The notes under the pieces are model-generated. The model saw only the letters and a list, made by a program, of their open reading frames with translations. It was not told where the DNA came from and did no database searches. A DNA stretch of 64,000 nt from Vicingus sp036171675 (GTDB lineage Bacteria > Bacteroidota > Bacteroidia > Flavobacteriales_E > Vicingaceae): positions 1 to 64,000 of the forward strand of contig JAVHRO010000075.1 of the NCBI GenBank assembly GCA_036171675.1, given 5' to 3'. Shown here piece after piece: positions 7,350 through 17,324 of the stretch (position 1 is the stretch's first letter; every line of letters starts with the position of its first letter). The translations under genes and the position numbers were made by a program.

Positions 7350-10300
7350 TTGAACATTAAATCAACTATTCATATTATTTCTTTTGCACTAACATTGTTA
7401 GTGAATTTGCTTTTTTGCACCACGGCATTCTCACAAAACGATTCAATAATGGCAACTCCGGTTGAAGATTTATTGAATACAGATACCAATTTGGTTAATA
7501 CTTCTGCACCAAATCCTGATTCAACAACAATTAAAAAAGATAGTACATCCAACAAATTGGACGGTAGTGAAACCGATAAATTACTTACCGGATTTAGCAA
7601 AAAAGATATTGAACTAAAGTCGGGTGAAATTATCTCCAACGTGTTAAAAGTGTACAACAATTCAAGAGACTTAATAAAATTTACTTTAGACCTAAATTAC
7701 CCAGGAAGTTGGACCCAAATAATAGCACCTGAAACGACCTACGTAATAGCAGCTGGAGACACACTTTTTGTCCCAGTTATTTTAATTCCAAATAAATTAA
7801 TTAATGGAAACACCGAGGTTATTGTTAATGCATTTATCATCGACCTCGAAAATCAACAATTAGCAAATAATTTCTTTACACTACGTACAAAAAAGAAAAT
7901 TTCTTGGAACGTAAGTGTGGAGCCTAGCAATACATTTTATTTTAAAAACGACGAAACGAAAAAAGATTTCTCCTACAAGGTTGAAAATACAGGAACTTAT
8001 AAACAAGATATTTTTGTTAGCTATAAAACCCTCAGGGGTGATTTAATTCTAACCGACACAAATGACGTGGTAATTAACAATCCAAATTATACCATGACTT
8101 TGGAAAGCCATAGAGATACCACATTAAAATACAGAGCTTCATTACTTACCACCAAAGACCGAAATTTTAAAAAAATACCGATAAATAGCTACATCCCAAA
8201 TACCAATATGTACTACAAAAAATACAGTTTATATATTAATAGTACTGAGCCGAAAGGACTTGAAGCAAGTTCATTTAAAAAAGGTAACAAAGTAGATTTT
8301 ATAAAATTACCCAACGAAACAAAAGTTGAAGAATACGGATATCCTTATTTACCATTGATTGTGGAGGCAACCGCTCAAAATTTATTAGATGTAAATTCAT
8401 TTATGTCGTTAAATCTGCGTGGGTTTAAACAAATAAACAAAAAAGCAAGTATCTCCTATTTTACTCAACTCAATTACAACCGAAATTATTATACCAATAA
8501 TTTTTTAACAAATTCGCCATGGTACGTGGGGTATTTCGACGACAAAAAAACGATCGAAGTTGGTCAAATTAGCGGAAATGTAATTGGAATTTCGGGTTAT
8601 GGAAAAGGTGTAAAAGCTTCTTATTCTTATCTGGAAAAACATAAAACTGGCGTATTCTACGTTAAATCTCCTGGGTTTTTTGGTCCAGTTAGAACAGAGT
8701 CGTATGGCATTTTTCACACCTATAAACACAACGAATATTTTAATATTACGGGTAAGTTTGGTCGCCAAACATCGTACAATGCGAACAAATCTATTAACTC
8801 ATTCTCGTTACTCCCAAACTTCAACATTCAACTTCGCCACTTTTTTAGCTTTATTGGTGCCTTAACAGCACGAGAAGACTATAATCCTGGTACATCACCA
8901 GACCCATTTTACGGCTATTTAATTGGTGGAAATTACTCAAGCCAGTTTTTGGATAAAAAATTAAAAGTAAATTTAGGTTCGAGGTATAACGACAAAAATT
9001 TTAGTTCTGGTTCATTTAGCAGATTAGGTATTAATCATAGGTCAAGTTACAAAATAAATGATAATTGGGATACGTATATGTCGAACAATTATCAATACAT
9101 AAAAACTTACAACACCTATTCAAGTTTGCCAAGCTACAGACAAGAATTACTATTTAACAGTCTTATTTTTTCAACAAAAACGCCAAAAGGTTCGTACCAA
9201 CCTGGAGTTTATTACGATTACCGTGATTATCTGTCTAGTAGAATACATAGTAGAGGGATAACGTTCAAGTATTCAACCTACAACTTTTTACATAACTTTA
9301 TGGTTTCTACCTATATAAAAACAGGATATAGCGACCCTATTGATTTGCCTCAGCGAAAAAATTATTACTCCTTCGAATTTTCTTCATTGTTAAGATATCA
9401 TGTATGGAATTTTTCTGCACGATATAACTATGGTGCACTTTCTACTAACGCTTTTCAAACCCAAATTTACAATGGCATTACACCTCAAAATGTGAGGTTA
9501 TCATTACAAAATCAGCATCAATTTAAGAACAAACATTTGGTGTTAGAATCAAATTTGGTGTACAATTACAACAATGTATTCTCTAACCATAGCATCGGTA
9601 TTTTTCCTGAAATATTTTACTTTACCAATTCTGGATGGCGATTTAGTTTGAGAGGAAATTACACCTTTAATACCAGTAAATATGGTACATTCTACACTAC
9701 CGACACATTGGCTTCAATTGAAGTAAACGAACCGTTAAGAAATTACACTCAAAATTTTACGGTAGGTGCAACAGTGCGAAAAGAGTTTGGAATCCCTATT
9801 CCATTTATTAAAAATACAACGGCATCATTAGAATTTATTTCTTTTTATGATATTAACGGAAATAGTATTCAAGATAAAGACGAACCAGCCATTGAAAACG
9901 TAGTGATTCGATTAGGAGCAAAGGAAGTTATTACAAACAACAAAGGAGAAGCTGAAATAAAAAATATACCTAAAGAGACCTATCCATTTTTTGTAAAAGC
10001 CCTTGAAGAAATGCAAGGATGGTTTCCTGATGTAAAAGATTCATTACAAATAATTGCCAACAATAAGCAATACATCCCATTTGTTAGAGGAGTTAAAGTA
10101 TATGGTGACGTAGTGTTAGATCGTCAAAAAATTGCTATTGCTGACACGTCTAAACCCTTCGATTTATCTCGTATAAAAATTACTGCAACCAACGGAAAAA
10201 CCTATCACACTTTAACCGATATAAAAGGACAGTTTTCATTTTACTTGCCAAATAGCGACTATACCATTACCATGGACGAAAATATTCTTGGAAACAAATA

Positions 10301-10436
10301 CAAGTTAAGTAGAAATAATATTCCAATTACGCTTAAAAACACGCAAGATGGAGTTTATGTTTCTTTCTATATCATTGAAAACAGGAAAAAAGTAGTCGTT
10401 AAAGAGTTTGGGACTCCAACAGATAATGGTCATTAA
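7350..10436 (+). CDS. Large outer-membrane usher-like protein
   Basis: 1028 residues. Signal peptide NIKSTIHIISFALTLL...TTAFSQ, two Ig-like domains (~85-310), a long aromatic beta-strand-rich region typical of an outer-membrane barrel (~330-825), then two small Cna-B/carboxypeptidase-regulatory-like sandwiches (from FYDINGNSIQDKDEP at ~829, and ~915-1010). The order barrel plus C-terminal sandwiches parallels FimD-type ushers, but no usher signature was recognised. The start is TTG at 7350, 6 bases after the previous stop. The first in-frame ATG (~7449) would remove the signal peptide. I infer an assembly platform or receptor for the two pilin-like proteins. A stand-alone adhesin is possible. 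Confidence 0.55.
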   Translation: MNIKSTIHIISFALTLLVNLLFCTTAFSQNDSIMATPVEDLLNTDTNLVNTSAPNPDSTTIKKDSTSNKLDGSETDKLLTGFSKKDIELKSGEIISNVLKVYNNSRDLIKFTLDLNYPGSWTQIIAPETTYVIAAGDTLFVPVILIPNKLINGNTEVIVNAFIIDLENQQLANNFFTLRTKKKISWNVSVEPSNTFYFKNDETKKDFSYKVENTGTYKQDIFVSYKTLRGDLILTDTNDVVINNPNYTMTLESHRDTTLKYRASLLTTKDRNFKKIPINSYIPNTNMYYKKYSLYINSTEPKGLEASSFKKGNKVDFIKLPNETKVEEYGYPYLPLIVEATAQNLLDVNSFMSLNLRGFKQINKKASISYFTQLNYNRNYYTNNFLTNSPWYVGYFDDKKTIEVGQISGNVIGISGYGKGVKASYSYLEKHKTGVFYVKSPGFFGPVRTESYGIFHTYKHNEYFNITGKFGRQTSYNANKSINSFSLLPNFNIQLRHFFSFIGALTAREDYNPGTSPDPFYGYLIGGNYSSQFLDKKLKVNLGSRYNDKNFSSGSFSRLGINHRSSYKINDNWDTYMSNNYQYIKTYNTYSSLPSYRQELLFNSLIFSTKTPKGSYQPGVYYDYRDYLSSRIHSRGITFKYSTYNFLHNFMVSTYIKTGYSDPIDLPQRKNYYSFEFSSLLRYHVWNFSARYNYGALSTNAFQTQIYNGITPQNVRLSLQNQHQFKNKHLVLESNLVYNYNNVFSNHSIGIFPEIFYFTNSGWRFSLRGNYTFNTSKYGTFYTTDTLASIEVNEPLRNYTQNFTVGATVRKEFGIPIPFIKNTTASLEFISFYDINGNSIQDKDEPAIENVVIRLGAKEVITNNKGEAEIKNIPKETYPFFVKALEEMQGWFPDVKDSLQIIANNKQYIPFVRGVKVYGDVVLDRQKIAIADTSKPFDLSRIKITATNGKTYHTLTDIKGQFSFYLPNSDYTITMDENILGNKYKLSRNNIPITLKNTQDGVYVSFYIIENRKKVVVKEFGTPTDNGH

Positions 10437-11869
10437 TCCTTATTTTCAAAAAAAATATCACTGAAATTAACCAAGTAAAGTATTTTTTTTGCTCTAGTTA
10501 TTGCAGTGTACAACCATCGAAGATATTCGAGGTTTATCATTTCAGCCGTTAAATATCCTTGTTCTACAAATACTACATCCCACTGTCCGCCTTGCGATTT
10601 GTGACAAGTAACTGCATTAGCAAATTTTACTTGTAACGACTGGTAATACGGATTATTTCTGATGAGTTCATTTCGTTTTTTCTTGTTAGGCTCAAAACCG
10701 TATTCTTCAGAAACTGCTTCGTATAATTCCCTAAAACGTGCAGCAGGCAGTGATGCTGAATCGGAAAGGATACTTTCTAATAAAATTTTAACTTCTAAAT
10801 CAGGCTCATTGGGATAATCAATCATCCGAACCGTAACATTAGCAAACCTAAATCCATATTGCACTTCCATCCCTTTTATTCTTAAAATTTCCACAATATC
10901 ACCATTGGCAATAAAACCAGCTTTAGAAGAATCATCGAGACAGAAGTAATTATTTTTAACCACCATCATAAAATCACCAGCAGCAATTTCTTCTTCCAAC
11001 CATTTTATTCGTGCACGAATTTGTAGGTTAAACAAATTAGCCCGTTTATTACTTCGGCATATTACCATACAATTTTCTTCACCAAATTTGGAGTAAGAAT
11101 CATTTAAGGCATCTTCCAATTCCAATCCAGAAATCTTAAACACGTCATTAAAGTTACTTTTTAAGTGAAGCAATGGTAATTGAAAATTTTTAGCAGAAAT
11201 TTTATCCCTAATGGAAGTGGCTAATTTTAGTATCCCAGATGTTTTAGATTGTCGAACCACTTCATTCAACTCAAAAAATTCAAGATTCAAATGATAGCTA
11301 TGAACTAAAAAATCTTCATCCAGCGCAGGACTAATTTCCATTCCAACTGGAGGCAGCTGAGCCACATCACCAATCAATATTAGCTTACAATTAATTCCAG
11401 CATACACATAATTCAGTAGATCATCTAATAAACTTTTTGTTTCACCCCAACTTGCCGAAGTTAAGCCAGCACCATCACCAATCATTGACGCTTCATCAAC
11501 CAAAAATATAGCATTTTCAAATTTATTTTCCTTAATACTAAATCGAGTAAAACCATCGCCACCAGAGCGAAGTTGATAAATCATTTTATGGATGGTAAAT
11601 GCAGGTTGATTAGAATAATTAGAAAGCACCTTAGCTGCTCTACCAGTTGGTGCCAATAAGACTGGGGTAAAATTATAATCAGGTAATGTTTTTACCAATG
11701 CACCAATTATTGAAGTTTTTCCAGTACCGGCATAACCCTTAAGCACAAAAGCGTGTTTTTTAACTTGAGAAAATGAAAAATCTGTTAATTCGCCAATTAC
11801 CTTTTGTTGGTTTTTTGTTGGCTTATGACCAAAATTGGCAAGAAGAGCATTAAAAAATAAGTTGTGCAT
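10433..11869 (-). CDS. RecD/Dda-like superfamily 1 DNA helicase
   Basis: A 478-residue SF1B-type helicase with Walker A GYAGTGKT (residues 45-52), motif Ia APTGRAAK, Walker B FLVDEASMI, motif III GDVAQLPPVG, and the C-terminal motifs HKSQGGQWDVVFVEQG and YTAITRAKK. Single-protein RecD2/Dda relatives of this size act in repair or recombination without RecBC. The frame opens at a TTG (11875), but the ATG at 11869 gives MHNLFFNALL and is preferred. It converges on the usher-like gene, and the two stop codons overlap by four bases (10433-10436), so no terminator separates them. Confidence 0.88.
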   Translation of the reverse strand: MHNLFFNALLANFGHKPTKNQQKVIGELTDFSFSQVKKHAFVLKGYAGTGKTSIIGALVKTLPDYNFTPVLLAPTGRAAKVLSNYSNQPAFTIHKMIYQLRSGGDGFTRFSIKENKFENAIFLVDEASMIGDGAGLTSASWGETKSLLDDLLNYVYAGINCKLILIGDVAQLPPVGMEISPALDEDFLVHSYHLNLEFFELNEVVRQSKTSGILKLATSIRDKISAKNFQLPLLHLKSNFNDVFKISGLELEDALNDSYSKFGEENCMVICRSNKRANLFNLQIRARIKWLEEEIAAGDFMMVVKNNYFCLDDSSKAGFIANGDIVEILRIKGMEVQYGFRFANVTVRMIDYPNEPDLEVKILLESILSDSASLPAARFRELYEAVSEEYGFEPNKKKRNELIRNNPYYQSLQVKFANAVTCHKSQGGQWDVVFVEQGYLTAEMINLEYLRWLYTAITRAKKILYLVNFSDIFFENKD

Positions 11870-11984
11870 GAACAAACTAAAGTTTAAAGTTACCGTTAAT
11901 TCTATATATTGTACCGTTAATCAACTATTAAAATTAAAGCTGCATAAATTTAAGTATAGATTACCAAGAGCATAAAAAAAATTG

Positions 11985-11992
11985 TAGATTTG
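11985..11992 (+). promoter_or_regulatory. -7 box of the gene at 12029
   Basis: TAGATTTG fits TAnnTTTG, 36 bases before the ATG at 12029, in the divergent gap beside the helicase gene. Confidence 0.45.
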
Positions 11993-12028
11993 TGAGTAAT
12001 TAAAAAACAACAATAATATTATTTACTT

Positions 12029-12625
12029 ATGAGATTAGTTATTCAGCTTGTTCTTATTGTAGCATCATTATTTATGGGCTATTTAGTTTATTACAGTATT
12101 TCTAGTAAAATTGAGTTAGAAAAAGAAGTTAAAAATAGAAAATTGGTGGTTATTGAACGTCTTGAACAAATAAAAGAAGCTCAAATAAATTATAAGAAAG
12201 TGCGTGGAGAATATGCAAATTCTTTTGAAAAGCTTAGAGATTTTCTAGAAAACGATTCATTAGTGGTTGTTAAAGCAATAGGTGATATACCTGATAGTTT
12301 AATTGGTCAAGAATCAAAAGCGTTAAGACTTGGTATTATTGTTCGTGACACCAGTAAAATAGCTGTAAAATCAGAAATTTTTAAAGATAATTTTAGAAAA
12401 ATTGTTGATTCATTAGATGTGATACCTTTTTCTGGTGGTAAAAAATTTGTAATCAACTCTGGTGAAGTAGAAAAAGGTAAAGTGAAAGTTAAAGTTTTCG
12501 AAGTTTCTGCTACGTATATTGATATCTTAAAAGGTTTAAAAACAGATAATGAAGGTATTGATATGACCAAATCGCTAACCCTTGGCTCAATGACAGAACC
12601 TTCAATTAATGGAAACTGGGATTAA
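12029..12625 (+). CDS. Membrane-anchored protein of unknown function
   Basis: 198 residues: one N-terminal membrane segment (RLVIQLVLIVASLFMGYLVYY), a charged, probably coiled-coil helix (residues ~30-65), then a mixed alpha/beta domain exposed to the periplasm. No catalytic motif is visible. It has its own -7 box upstream (11985) and a terminator just after the stop (12649-12679), so it appears to be a single-gene transcript ahead of the DUF3822-rsmD pair. I do not recognise the family. Confidence 0.65.
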   Translation: MRLVIQLVLIVASLFMGYLVYYSISSKIELEKEVKNRKLVVIERLEQIKEAQINYKKVRGEYANSFEKLRDFLENDSLVVVKAIGDIPDSLIGQESKALRLGIIVRDTSKIAVKSEIFKDNFRKIVDSLDVIPFSGGKKFVINSGEVEKGKVKVKVFEVSATYIDILKGLKTDNEGIDMTKSLTLGSMTEPSINGNWD

Positions 12626-12648
12626 TTTTTAATAAAATATTTTTTACA

Positions 12649-12679
12649 AAAGGGTATGAAGTTCATATCCTTTTTTTTT
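12649..12679 (+). terminator. Rho-independent terminator
   Basis: AAGGGTATG (12650-12658) pairs with CATATCCTT (12664-12672, one G-T pair), followed by a run of T to 12679. It also shows that the ATG at 12656, which lies inside the stem, is not a start codon for the next gene. Confidence 0.7.
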
Positions 12680-12691
12680 AAAAATATAACA

Positions 12692-13555
12692 ATGGCTTCA
12701 TATCAACCACATATTAGCAATTTTGACAAATCTTTTTCTGAGTCCAAAACTTCTGGCTATCAGTTGTTTTTACAATTGGATAGAAGTGGATTGACTTACA
12801 CAATTTTTGACACTCAAACCAGCTCATTTATAGGATTGGAAAGTTATTTGTTTAACGATGTTTACAACGATTATTCTTTATTAAACCCTGTTTCAGAAAT
12901 TTTAGAAAGTTCAAGTATGCTCAAAAAAAGCTACCATAAGTTCGTAGTTTCTTATGTAAACAATCGCTCAACACTAATCCCAAAACCACTTTTCAAACCC
13001 GACGAATTAAAAAATTATCATCAATTTAATTTTTCAAAACAAGAGGATGATGCTTTTTTGACTGATTACTTGCTAAATCTTGGTGCCTACAATGTATACA
13101 GTGTTCCTAATGTTCTAATTAACGTATTTAATAAAATCGATAATGTAATCTTTCACCATTTTTCAACCGCATTGATTGAATCGTCATTACTTTATGCCAA
13201 AAAAAATAATGCCATTTCGTTAATAGATGTTCATGTGTTACCTCTATCTTTTCAAATTATTGCTATAAATAATCAATCATTAGAATTGTACAATTCGTTT
13301 AATTACCAAACTAGCGAAGATTTTATTTACTATTTATTGTTTGTTTTAAACCAACTAAATATTAAAAACACAGAAGCTACAATTCGTTTAATTGGTGCGG
13401 TCGACAAAAACTCAGCTATATATGACATGGTTAATAAATACATACAAACCATTAACTTTACGTTAACACCAAATGAATTAAAATACAGCTACGTATTTGA
13501 AAAAATTACTAAACATTATTATTACTCCTTATTCAACCAATACTTGTGCGAATAA
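12692..13555 (+). CDS. DUF3822 family protein
   Basis: 287 residues. Sequence character and position directly before rsmD match the DUF3822 family of Bacteroidota, which is predicted to have an actin/hexokinase-like fold and has no established function. The N-terminal half (LFLQLDRSGLTYTIFDTQ) suits the first beta-sheet of such a fold. The ATG at 12692 (MASYQPHI) is chosen because the earlier in-frame ATG at 12656 lies inside a terminator hairpin. Its last 10 bases overlap the GTG start of rsmD, indicating translational coupling. Confidence 0.7.
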   Translation: MASYQPHISNFDKSFSESKTSGYQLFLQLDRSGLTYTIFDTQTSSFIGLESYLFNDVYNDYSLLNPVSEILESSSMLKKSYHKFVVSYVNNRSTLIPKPLFKPDELKNYHQFNFSKQEDDAFLTDYLLNLGAYNVYSVPNVLINVFNKIDNVIFHHFSTALIESSLLYAKKNNAISLIDVHVLPLSFQIIAINNQSLELYNSFNYQTSEDFIYYLLFVLNQLNIKNTEATIRLIGAVDKNSAIYDMVNKYIQTINFTLTPNELKYSYVFEKITKHYYYSLFNQYLCE

Positions 13556-14085
13556 TTTCAGGAACACATAAAGGGAAAAGCATTGTTGCCCCAAATAATT
13601 TACCAGTCAGACCAACAACAGATTTTGCCAAAGAAGCGTTGTTTAATATTCTTGAAAATAACTTTTACCTCGACGATGTTGAAGTATTAGATTTATTTAG
13701 TGGCACTGGTAATATTAGTTATGAATTTGCCTCTAGGGGTGCTAAACTTATCAATTCGGTTGATCAAAATTTTAACTGTTACAACTTTTTAAAAAAAACG
13801 TCCAACAACCTTAAATTAACAGCCATTAACCCCTTTAAGGCGGATGTTTTTAAATTTTTGAAAAACCACCCTAAACAATATGATGTTATTTTTGCTGATC
13901 CTCCATATGATTTAAAAAATATTGATGAAATCGCACTATTGGTATTTCAATTTAACACTCTTAAAGAACAAGGTTGGTTAATTATTGAACATGATAAACG
14001 TACCAATTTATCTACCTTACCTCACTTTTCTTCAATTAGAAAATATGGAAATGTACACTTTAGTGTTTTTATGATTAACCAATAA
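13546..14085 (+). CDS. rsmD: 16S rRNA (guanine966-N2)-methyltransferase
   Basis: 179 residues. RsmD methylates G966 of 16S rRNA in the 30S subunit using S-adenosylmethionine. The N-terminus RIISGTHKGKSI, the substrate/SAM loop RPTTDFAKEALFNIL, the SAM motif DLFSGTGNISYEFASRG and the catalytic FADPPYDL are all present. Length is normal for the family. The start is GTG at 13546, which gives the standard RIISG start and overlaps the end of the DUF3822 gene by 10 bases. Confidence 0.92.
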   Translation: MRIISGTHKGKSIVAPNNLPVRPTTDFAKEALFNILENNFYLDDVEVLDLFSGTGNISYEFASRGAKLINSVDQNFNCYNFLKKTSNNLKLTAINPFKADVFKFLKNHPKQYDVIFADPPYDLKNIDEIALLVFQFNTLKEQGWLIIEHDKRTNLSTLPHFSSIRKYGNVHFSVFMINQ

Positions 14086-14102
14086 TTTTCTGGCTAACAA
14101 TA

Positions 14103-15434
14103 ATGTCAAAGCTCATTTCATACCAATCCATCTGGAAAATAGCCTACCCTATTATTATTAGTGGGATTGCACAAAATGTGGTAAATGTTACGGATACTGC
14201 TTTTCTAGGACAAGTAAGTAATTCAGCATTAGGCGCTGCCGGAAATGCAGGTATTTTTTACTTTGTATTGATAATTACGGGTATGGGGTTTACCACCGGT
14301 GCTCAAATTATTATTGGACGACGAAATGGAGAAAAAAACTATCACCCAATAGGTCGTATTGTTGATCACACTTTTTATTTTCTTTTGCCTTTTGCTGTGT
14401 TGATTTTTATCATGGTTCGATTTTATTCACTCCATTTTTTTAATGTAATAACTCATTCCGAAAACATTAAAATTCTAGCCAATCAATTTATTCAAATTCG
14501 CATCTGGGGAATATTCTTAGCTTTTCTAAACTATACGTTTGTGGCGTTTTATGTTGGAATTACAAAAACAAGAATACTAAGTTATATAACAGTAATAATG
14601 ATGCTGGTTAATGTAATGTTAGACTATACCTTAATTTTTGGACACTTTGGTTTTCCCAAAATGGGTGTTGAAGGTGCCGCTTTAGCATCGGTAATTTCAG
14701 AAATATGTGCATCCATTTTTATTATAATCTATACCTTAAAATATATCGACTTAAAACAATATGACTTGTTCAAATTCCAATCATTTAACTCCCACATTTT
14801 TAAACGATTGTTTAGTGTTAGCAGCCCAATAATGCTTCAAAATTTTTTATCGTTAAGCTCATGGTTCATTTTTTTTATGATTATTGAAAAAATGGGAGAA
14901 ACCGAATTGGCTATTTCACACATTGTTCGAAGCATTTATATGGTTTTAATGATTCCGTTGTTTGGCTTTAGTAATGCAACCAATACGATAGTTAGTAACT
15001 TAATTGGTGAAGGTAAGAGTAATGAAGTATTAACGGTGATTAAAAAAATAATGTGGATGAGTTTATCGTTTACATTTGTGCTATCGTGTATCAGCTTTTT
15101 CATTCCTGAATTTTTAGTGAGTTTTTACACCAACAATCACGGTTTAGTAACCCAAACTACCTCAACACTACAGGTAATCAATTTTACGATGTTTTTCTTC
15201 TCCATTTCTTTTATTTTGTTTAGCGGAGTTACCGGCACTGGAAACACACGAACATCGTTATTAATAGAAGCTACAAACATTGTAATTTATTTAAGTGCTG
15301 CTTATTATATTGCTATTACAATAAAATCGAGCTTACCTTTGGTTTGGTGTTCAGAGTTTATTTATTTTGGATTTTTAGGCTTGTTTTCTTTATTGTATTT
15401 AAAATATGGTAATTGGAAAAAGAAAAAAATATAA
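14103..15434 (+). CDS. MATE family efflux transporter
   Basis: 443 residues with about twelve membrane segments. The start SIWKIAYPIIISGIAQNVVNVTDT is the typical first segment of MATE (NorM/DinF-type) antiporters, which expel drugs or metabolites using Na+ or H+ gradients. The internal repeat (second half beginning RLFSVSSPIMLQNFLSLSSW) fits the two-bundle fold. It lies 17 bases after rsmD and may be co-transcribed. The substrate cannot be predicted. Confidence 0.88.
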   Translation: MSKLISYQSIWKIAYPIIISGIAQNVVNVTDTAFLGQVSNSALGAAGNAGIFYFVLIITGMGFTTGAQIIIGRRNGEKNYHPIGRIVDHTFYFLLPFAVLIFIMVRFYSLHFFNVITHSENIKILANQFIQIRIWGIFLAFLNYTFVAFYVGITKTRILSYITVIMMLVNVMLDYTLIFGHFGFPKMGVEGAALASVISEICASIFIIIYTLKYIDLKQYDLFKFQSFNSHIFKRLFSVSSPIMLQNFLSLSSWFIFFMIIEKMGETELAISHIVRSIYMVLMIPLFGFSNATNTIVSNLIGEGKSNEVLTVIKKIMWMSLSFTFVLSCISFFIPEFLVSFYTNNHGLVTQTTSTLQVINFTMFFFSISFILFSGVTGTGNTRTSLLIEATNIVIYLSAAYYIAITIKSSLPLVWCSEFIYFGFLGLFSLLYLKYGNWKKKKI

Positions 15435-15481
15435 TACCTTATTTTATAGTTATTAAATTTACAACTTCAACTTGCTAAACT

Positions 15482-16345
15482 ATGACTTCACTAAAAAATT
15501 TTAATCCATCAAAAACCATCCTATTTATCGCACTATTTGCTTGCGCTATTTCGATTCAAGCACAAACCTATAAAGCAGGGAACAACTCTGGAGGTTTGTA
15601 CCGAACAGGTGATGAAAAATTAGATAAGGGTTGGTTTTTTGGACTTGGATTAACCTTCATGCTTCCGTATTTAAAAAATAATGAAACTGTTAATTTTACC
15701 GATACGTTAAATCAATCTTATAGTCAAACATATGTTGCCCAACCAACTGGAAAAATAGGTTTTTATGCCGAAATTGGTATGTTTAAAATTAACAACCGAC
15801 GAATAATCAATTACCACGATTTTGGTTTGTCGTATAAATGGTTTCGTGGAGGAGAAGATTTTGAATCGACCACTTTATTAAACAACAATCCCTATTTAAT
15901 AACTTCTACTGTGGGTTCATACAGCGACCATGCATTGTCGTTACATTATAATATAGGACATAGCTATGATATGAACAGTAAAACATTTTTAGTTAACTCA
16001 TTGGGCTTAAACGCTGATTATTTTATTATAAAAAGCAGGAGTAATGGCGGAACAATTTTAAACTCTCCACAACAATTTGTATCCGACTTTGTTGGTGAAA
16101 TTCATTACATGTTTGGAGTAGGTTTCAAAACTGGCAAACGACTTATTATAATGCCAACCATTCAAACACCAATATTCGCCATTTACGAATTTAATCATGT
16201 CAAATCCACGCACAATTATTTTAACACCCGCTCAAGACCAATTATTTTGAGTGTACGGTTTATGATTTTAAAGAAAACTTCTACCTCTTGTCCAAAAGTG
16301 TACGATCCAATGGGGATTGACCCTTACAACCAAAAAGAAAATTAA
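15482..16345 (+). CDS. Secreted, probable outer-membrane beta-barrel protein
   Basis: 287 residues with a signal peptide ending near SIQAQ (residue ~28). The mature part is rich in alternating hydrophobic and aromatic residues (KGWFFGLGLTFMLPYL, GKIGFYAEIGMF, HALSLHYNIGHSYDM, IILSVRFMILKK), as in small outer-membrane barrels. No T9SS sorting domain. The last ~18 residues (CPKVYDPMGIDPYNQKEN) continue past the last strand. No specific family was recognised, and no function can be assigned. Confidence 0.55.
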   Translation: MTSLKNFNPSKTILFIALFACAISIQAQTYKAGNNSGGLYRTGDEKLDKGWFFGLGLTFMLPYLKNNETVNFTDTLNQSYSQTYVAQPTGKIGFYAEIGMFKINNRRIINYHDFGLSYKWFRGGEDFESTTLLNNNPYLITSTVGSYSDHALSLHYNIGHSYDMNSKTFLVNSLGLNADYFIIKSRSNGGTILNSPQQFVSDFVGEIHYMFGVGFKTGKRLIIMPTIQTPIFAIYEFNHVKSTHNYFNTRSRPIILSVRFMILKKTSTSCPKVYDPMGIDPYNQKEN

Positions 16346-16368
16346 TTGATTATTTTAGTTGTTTTAGC

Positions 16369-17211
16369 TCAATTTCGAAGAAACTCAATAGTTTTATCAA
16401 TAACCTGTTGAAAATGAAAAGGGAACTGGTCACTATTAAAAGGATGTACTGCTCCAAATGAATGATTTGCACCCTCAACGATAAAAAGTTCAGCATTTTT
16501 ATTCCAACGAGCTAAATTTTCTGCTTCAACCAAACGTACCGATTCATCATGGGTTCCATGTACAATTAAATGGGGAACTTTTATCGCATTTGCAGCATTT
16601 TCAATGGTTAATCGCTCAATGCTATTTAATGTATCGGAAGCGAATTGATAATACATGGGCATTTGTTGCATAGTTCTAACATTTTCAACATAAATTACTC
16701 CATTTTGTTTCCATGCTTCCATTTGTTGCGGAGATAATCTGTTGATTAAATCGGAAACCGCAGCCCAAGTGACCAGTTTTTTGATACGAGTGTCTTCACT
16801 TGTTTTTACGACACTAATTCCACCTCCTCTACTATGTCCAATCAAATATATTTCTTGGCTATTTATTTCTTCTTTAGGAACAAGTTGGTTTTGTCCCACC
16901 CAATCAATAACTGTTTCTAAATCGTCTAATTCTTTAGTGTAATTATTATTCCCAAAGGCCTCCAAATCAGGAAAGTCAATAGGCTGTTCTATGGTCCCTC
17001 CATTGTGCGAAAAATTGAATTTCACAAACACAAAATGGTGATAAATAAAGTAATTCATGACCAAGTTAAAATGACCCCAATCTTTAAACCCTTTAAACCC
17101 ATGTGCAAAAATTACTACAGGTTTTTTATTCCCCGATAATTTGTAACCAACATCCAATAATATAGGCTTTAAATGCTTGCCTGAGATACTATTATTTTTT
17201 ACGATTTTCAT
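16369..17211 (-). CDS. Alpha/beta hydrolase
   Basis: A 280-residue serine hydrolase of the dienelactone-hydrolase/prolyl-oligopeptidase type. It has the oxyanion-region AHGFKGFKDWG, the nucleophile elbow GHSRGGG, the acid in VHGTHDESV and the catalytic His in GANHSFG. No signal peptide, so probably cytoplasmic. The substrate is unknown. The -7 box TAATTTTG on the same strand (17216-17223) lies exactly four bases before the ATG, predicting a leaderless message. Confidence 0.85.
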   Translation of the reverse strand: MKIVKNNSISGKHLKPILLDVGYKLSGNKKPVVIFAHGFKGFKDWGHFNLVMNYFIYHHFVFVKFNFSHNGGTIEQPIDFPDLEAFGNNNYTKELDDLETVIDWVGQNQLVPKEEINSQEIYLIGHSRGGGISVVKTSEDTRIKKLVTWAAVSDLINRLSPQQMEAWKQNGVIYVENVRTMQQMPMYYQFASDTLNSIERLTIENAANAIKVPHLIVHGTHDESVRLVEAENLARWNKNAELFIVEGANHSFGAVHPFNSDQFPFHFQQVIDKTIEFLRN

Positions 17212-17215
17212 GTCT

Positions 17216-17223
17216 CAAAATTA
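17216..17223 (-). promoter_or_regulatory. -7 box abutting the hydrolase ATG
   Basis: TAATTTTG on the minus strand, four bases (AGAC) before the ATG at 17211. Same spacing as for guaA, murF and the MerR gene. Confidence 0.55.
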
Positions 17224-17324
17224 TTAAAACTCCTGTTAAATTGGTAATTTTAACATCTATTTGTGTTGTTTACATTTTATTTACCAACACAGCAACATGA
17301 CAAATCAACTACATCATCACTTAA

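Noticed and set aside
12656..12691. Earlier ATG as start of the DUF3822 gene
   Set aside because: The codons form one arm and loop of a terminator hairpin and encode a Phe-rich stretch. The ATG at 12692 is preferred.
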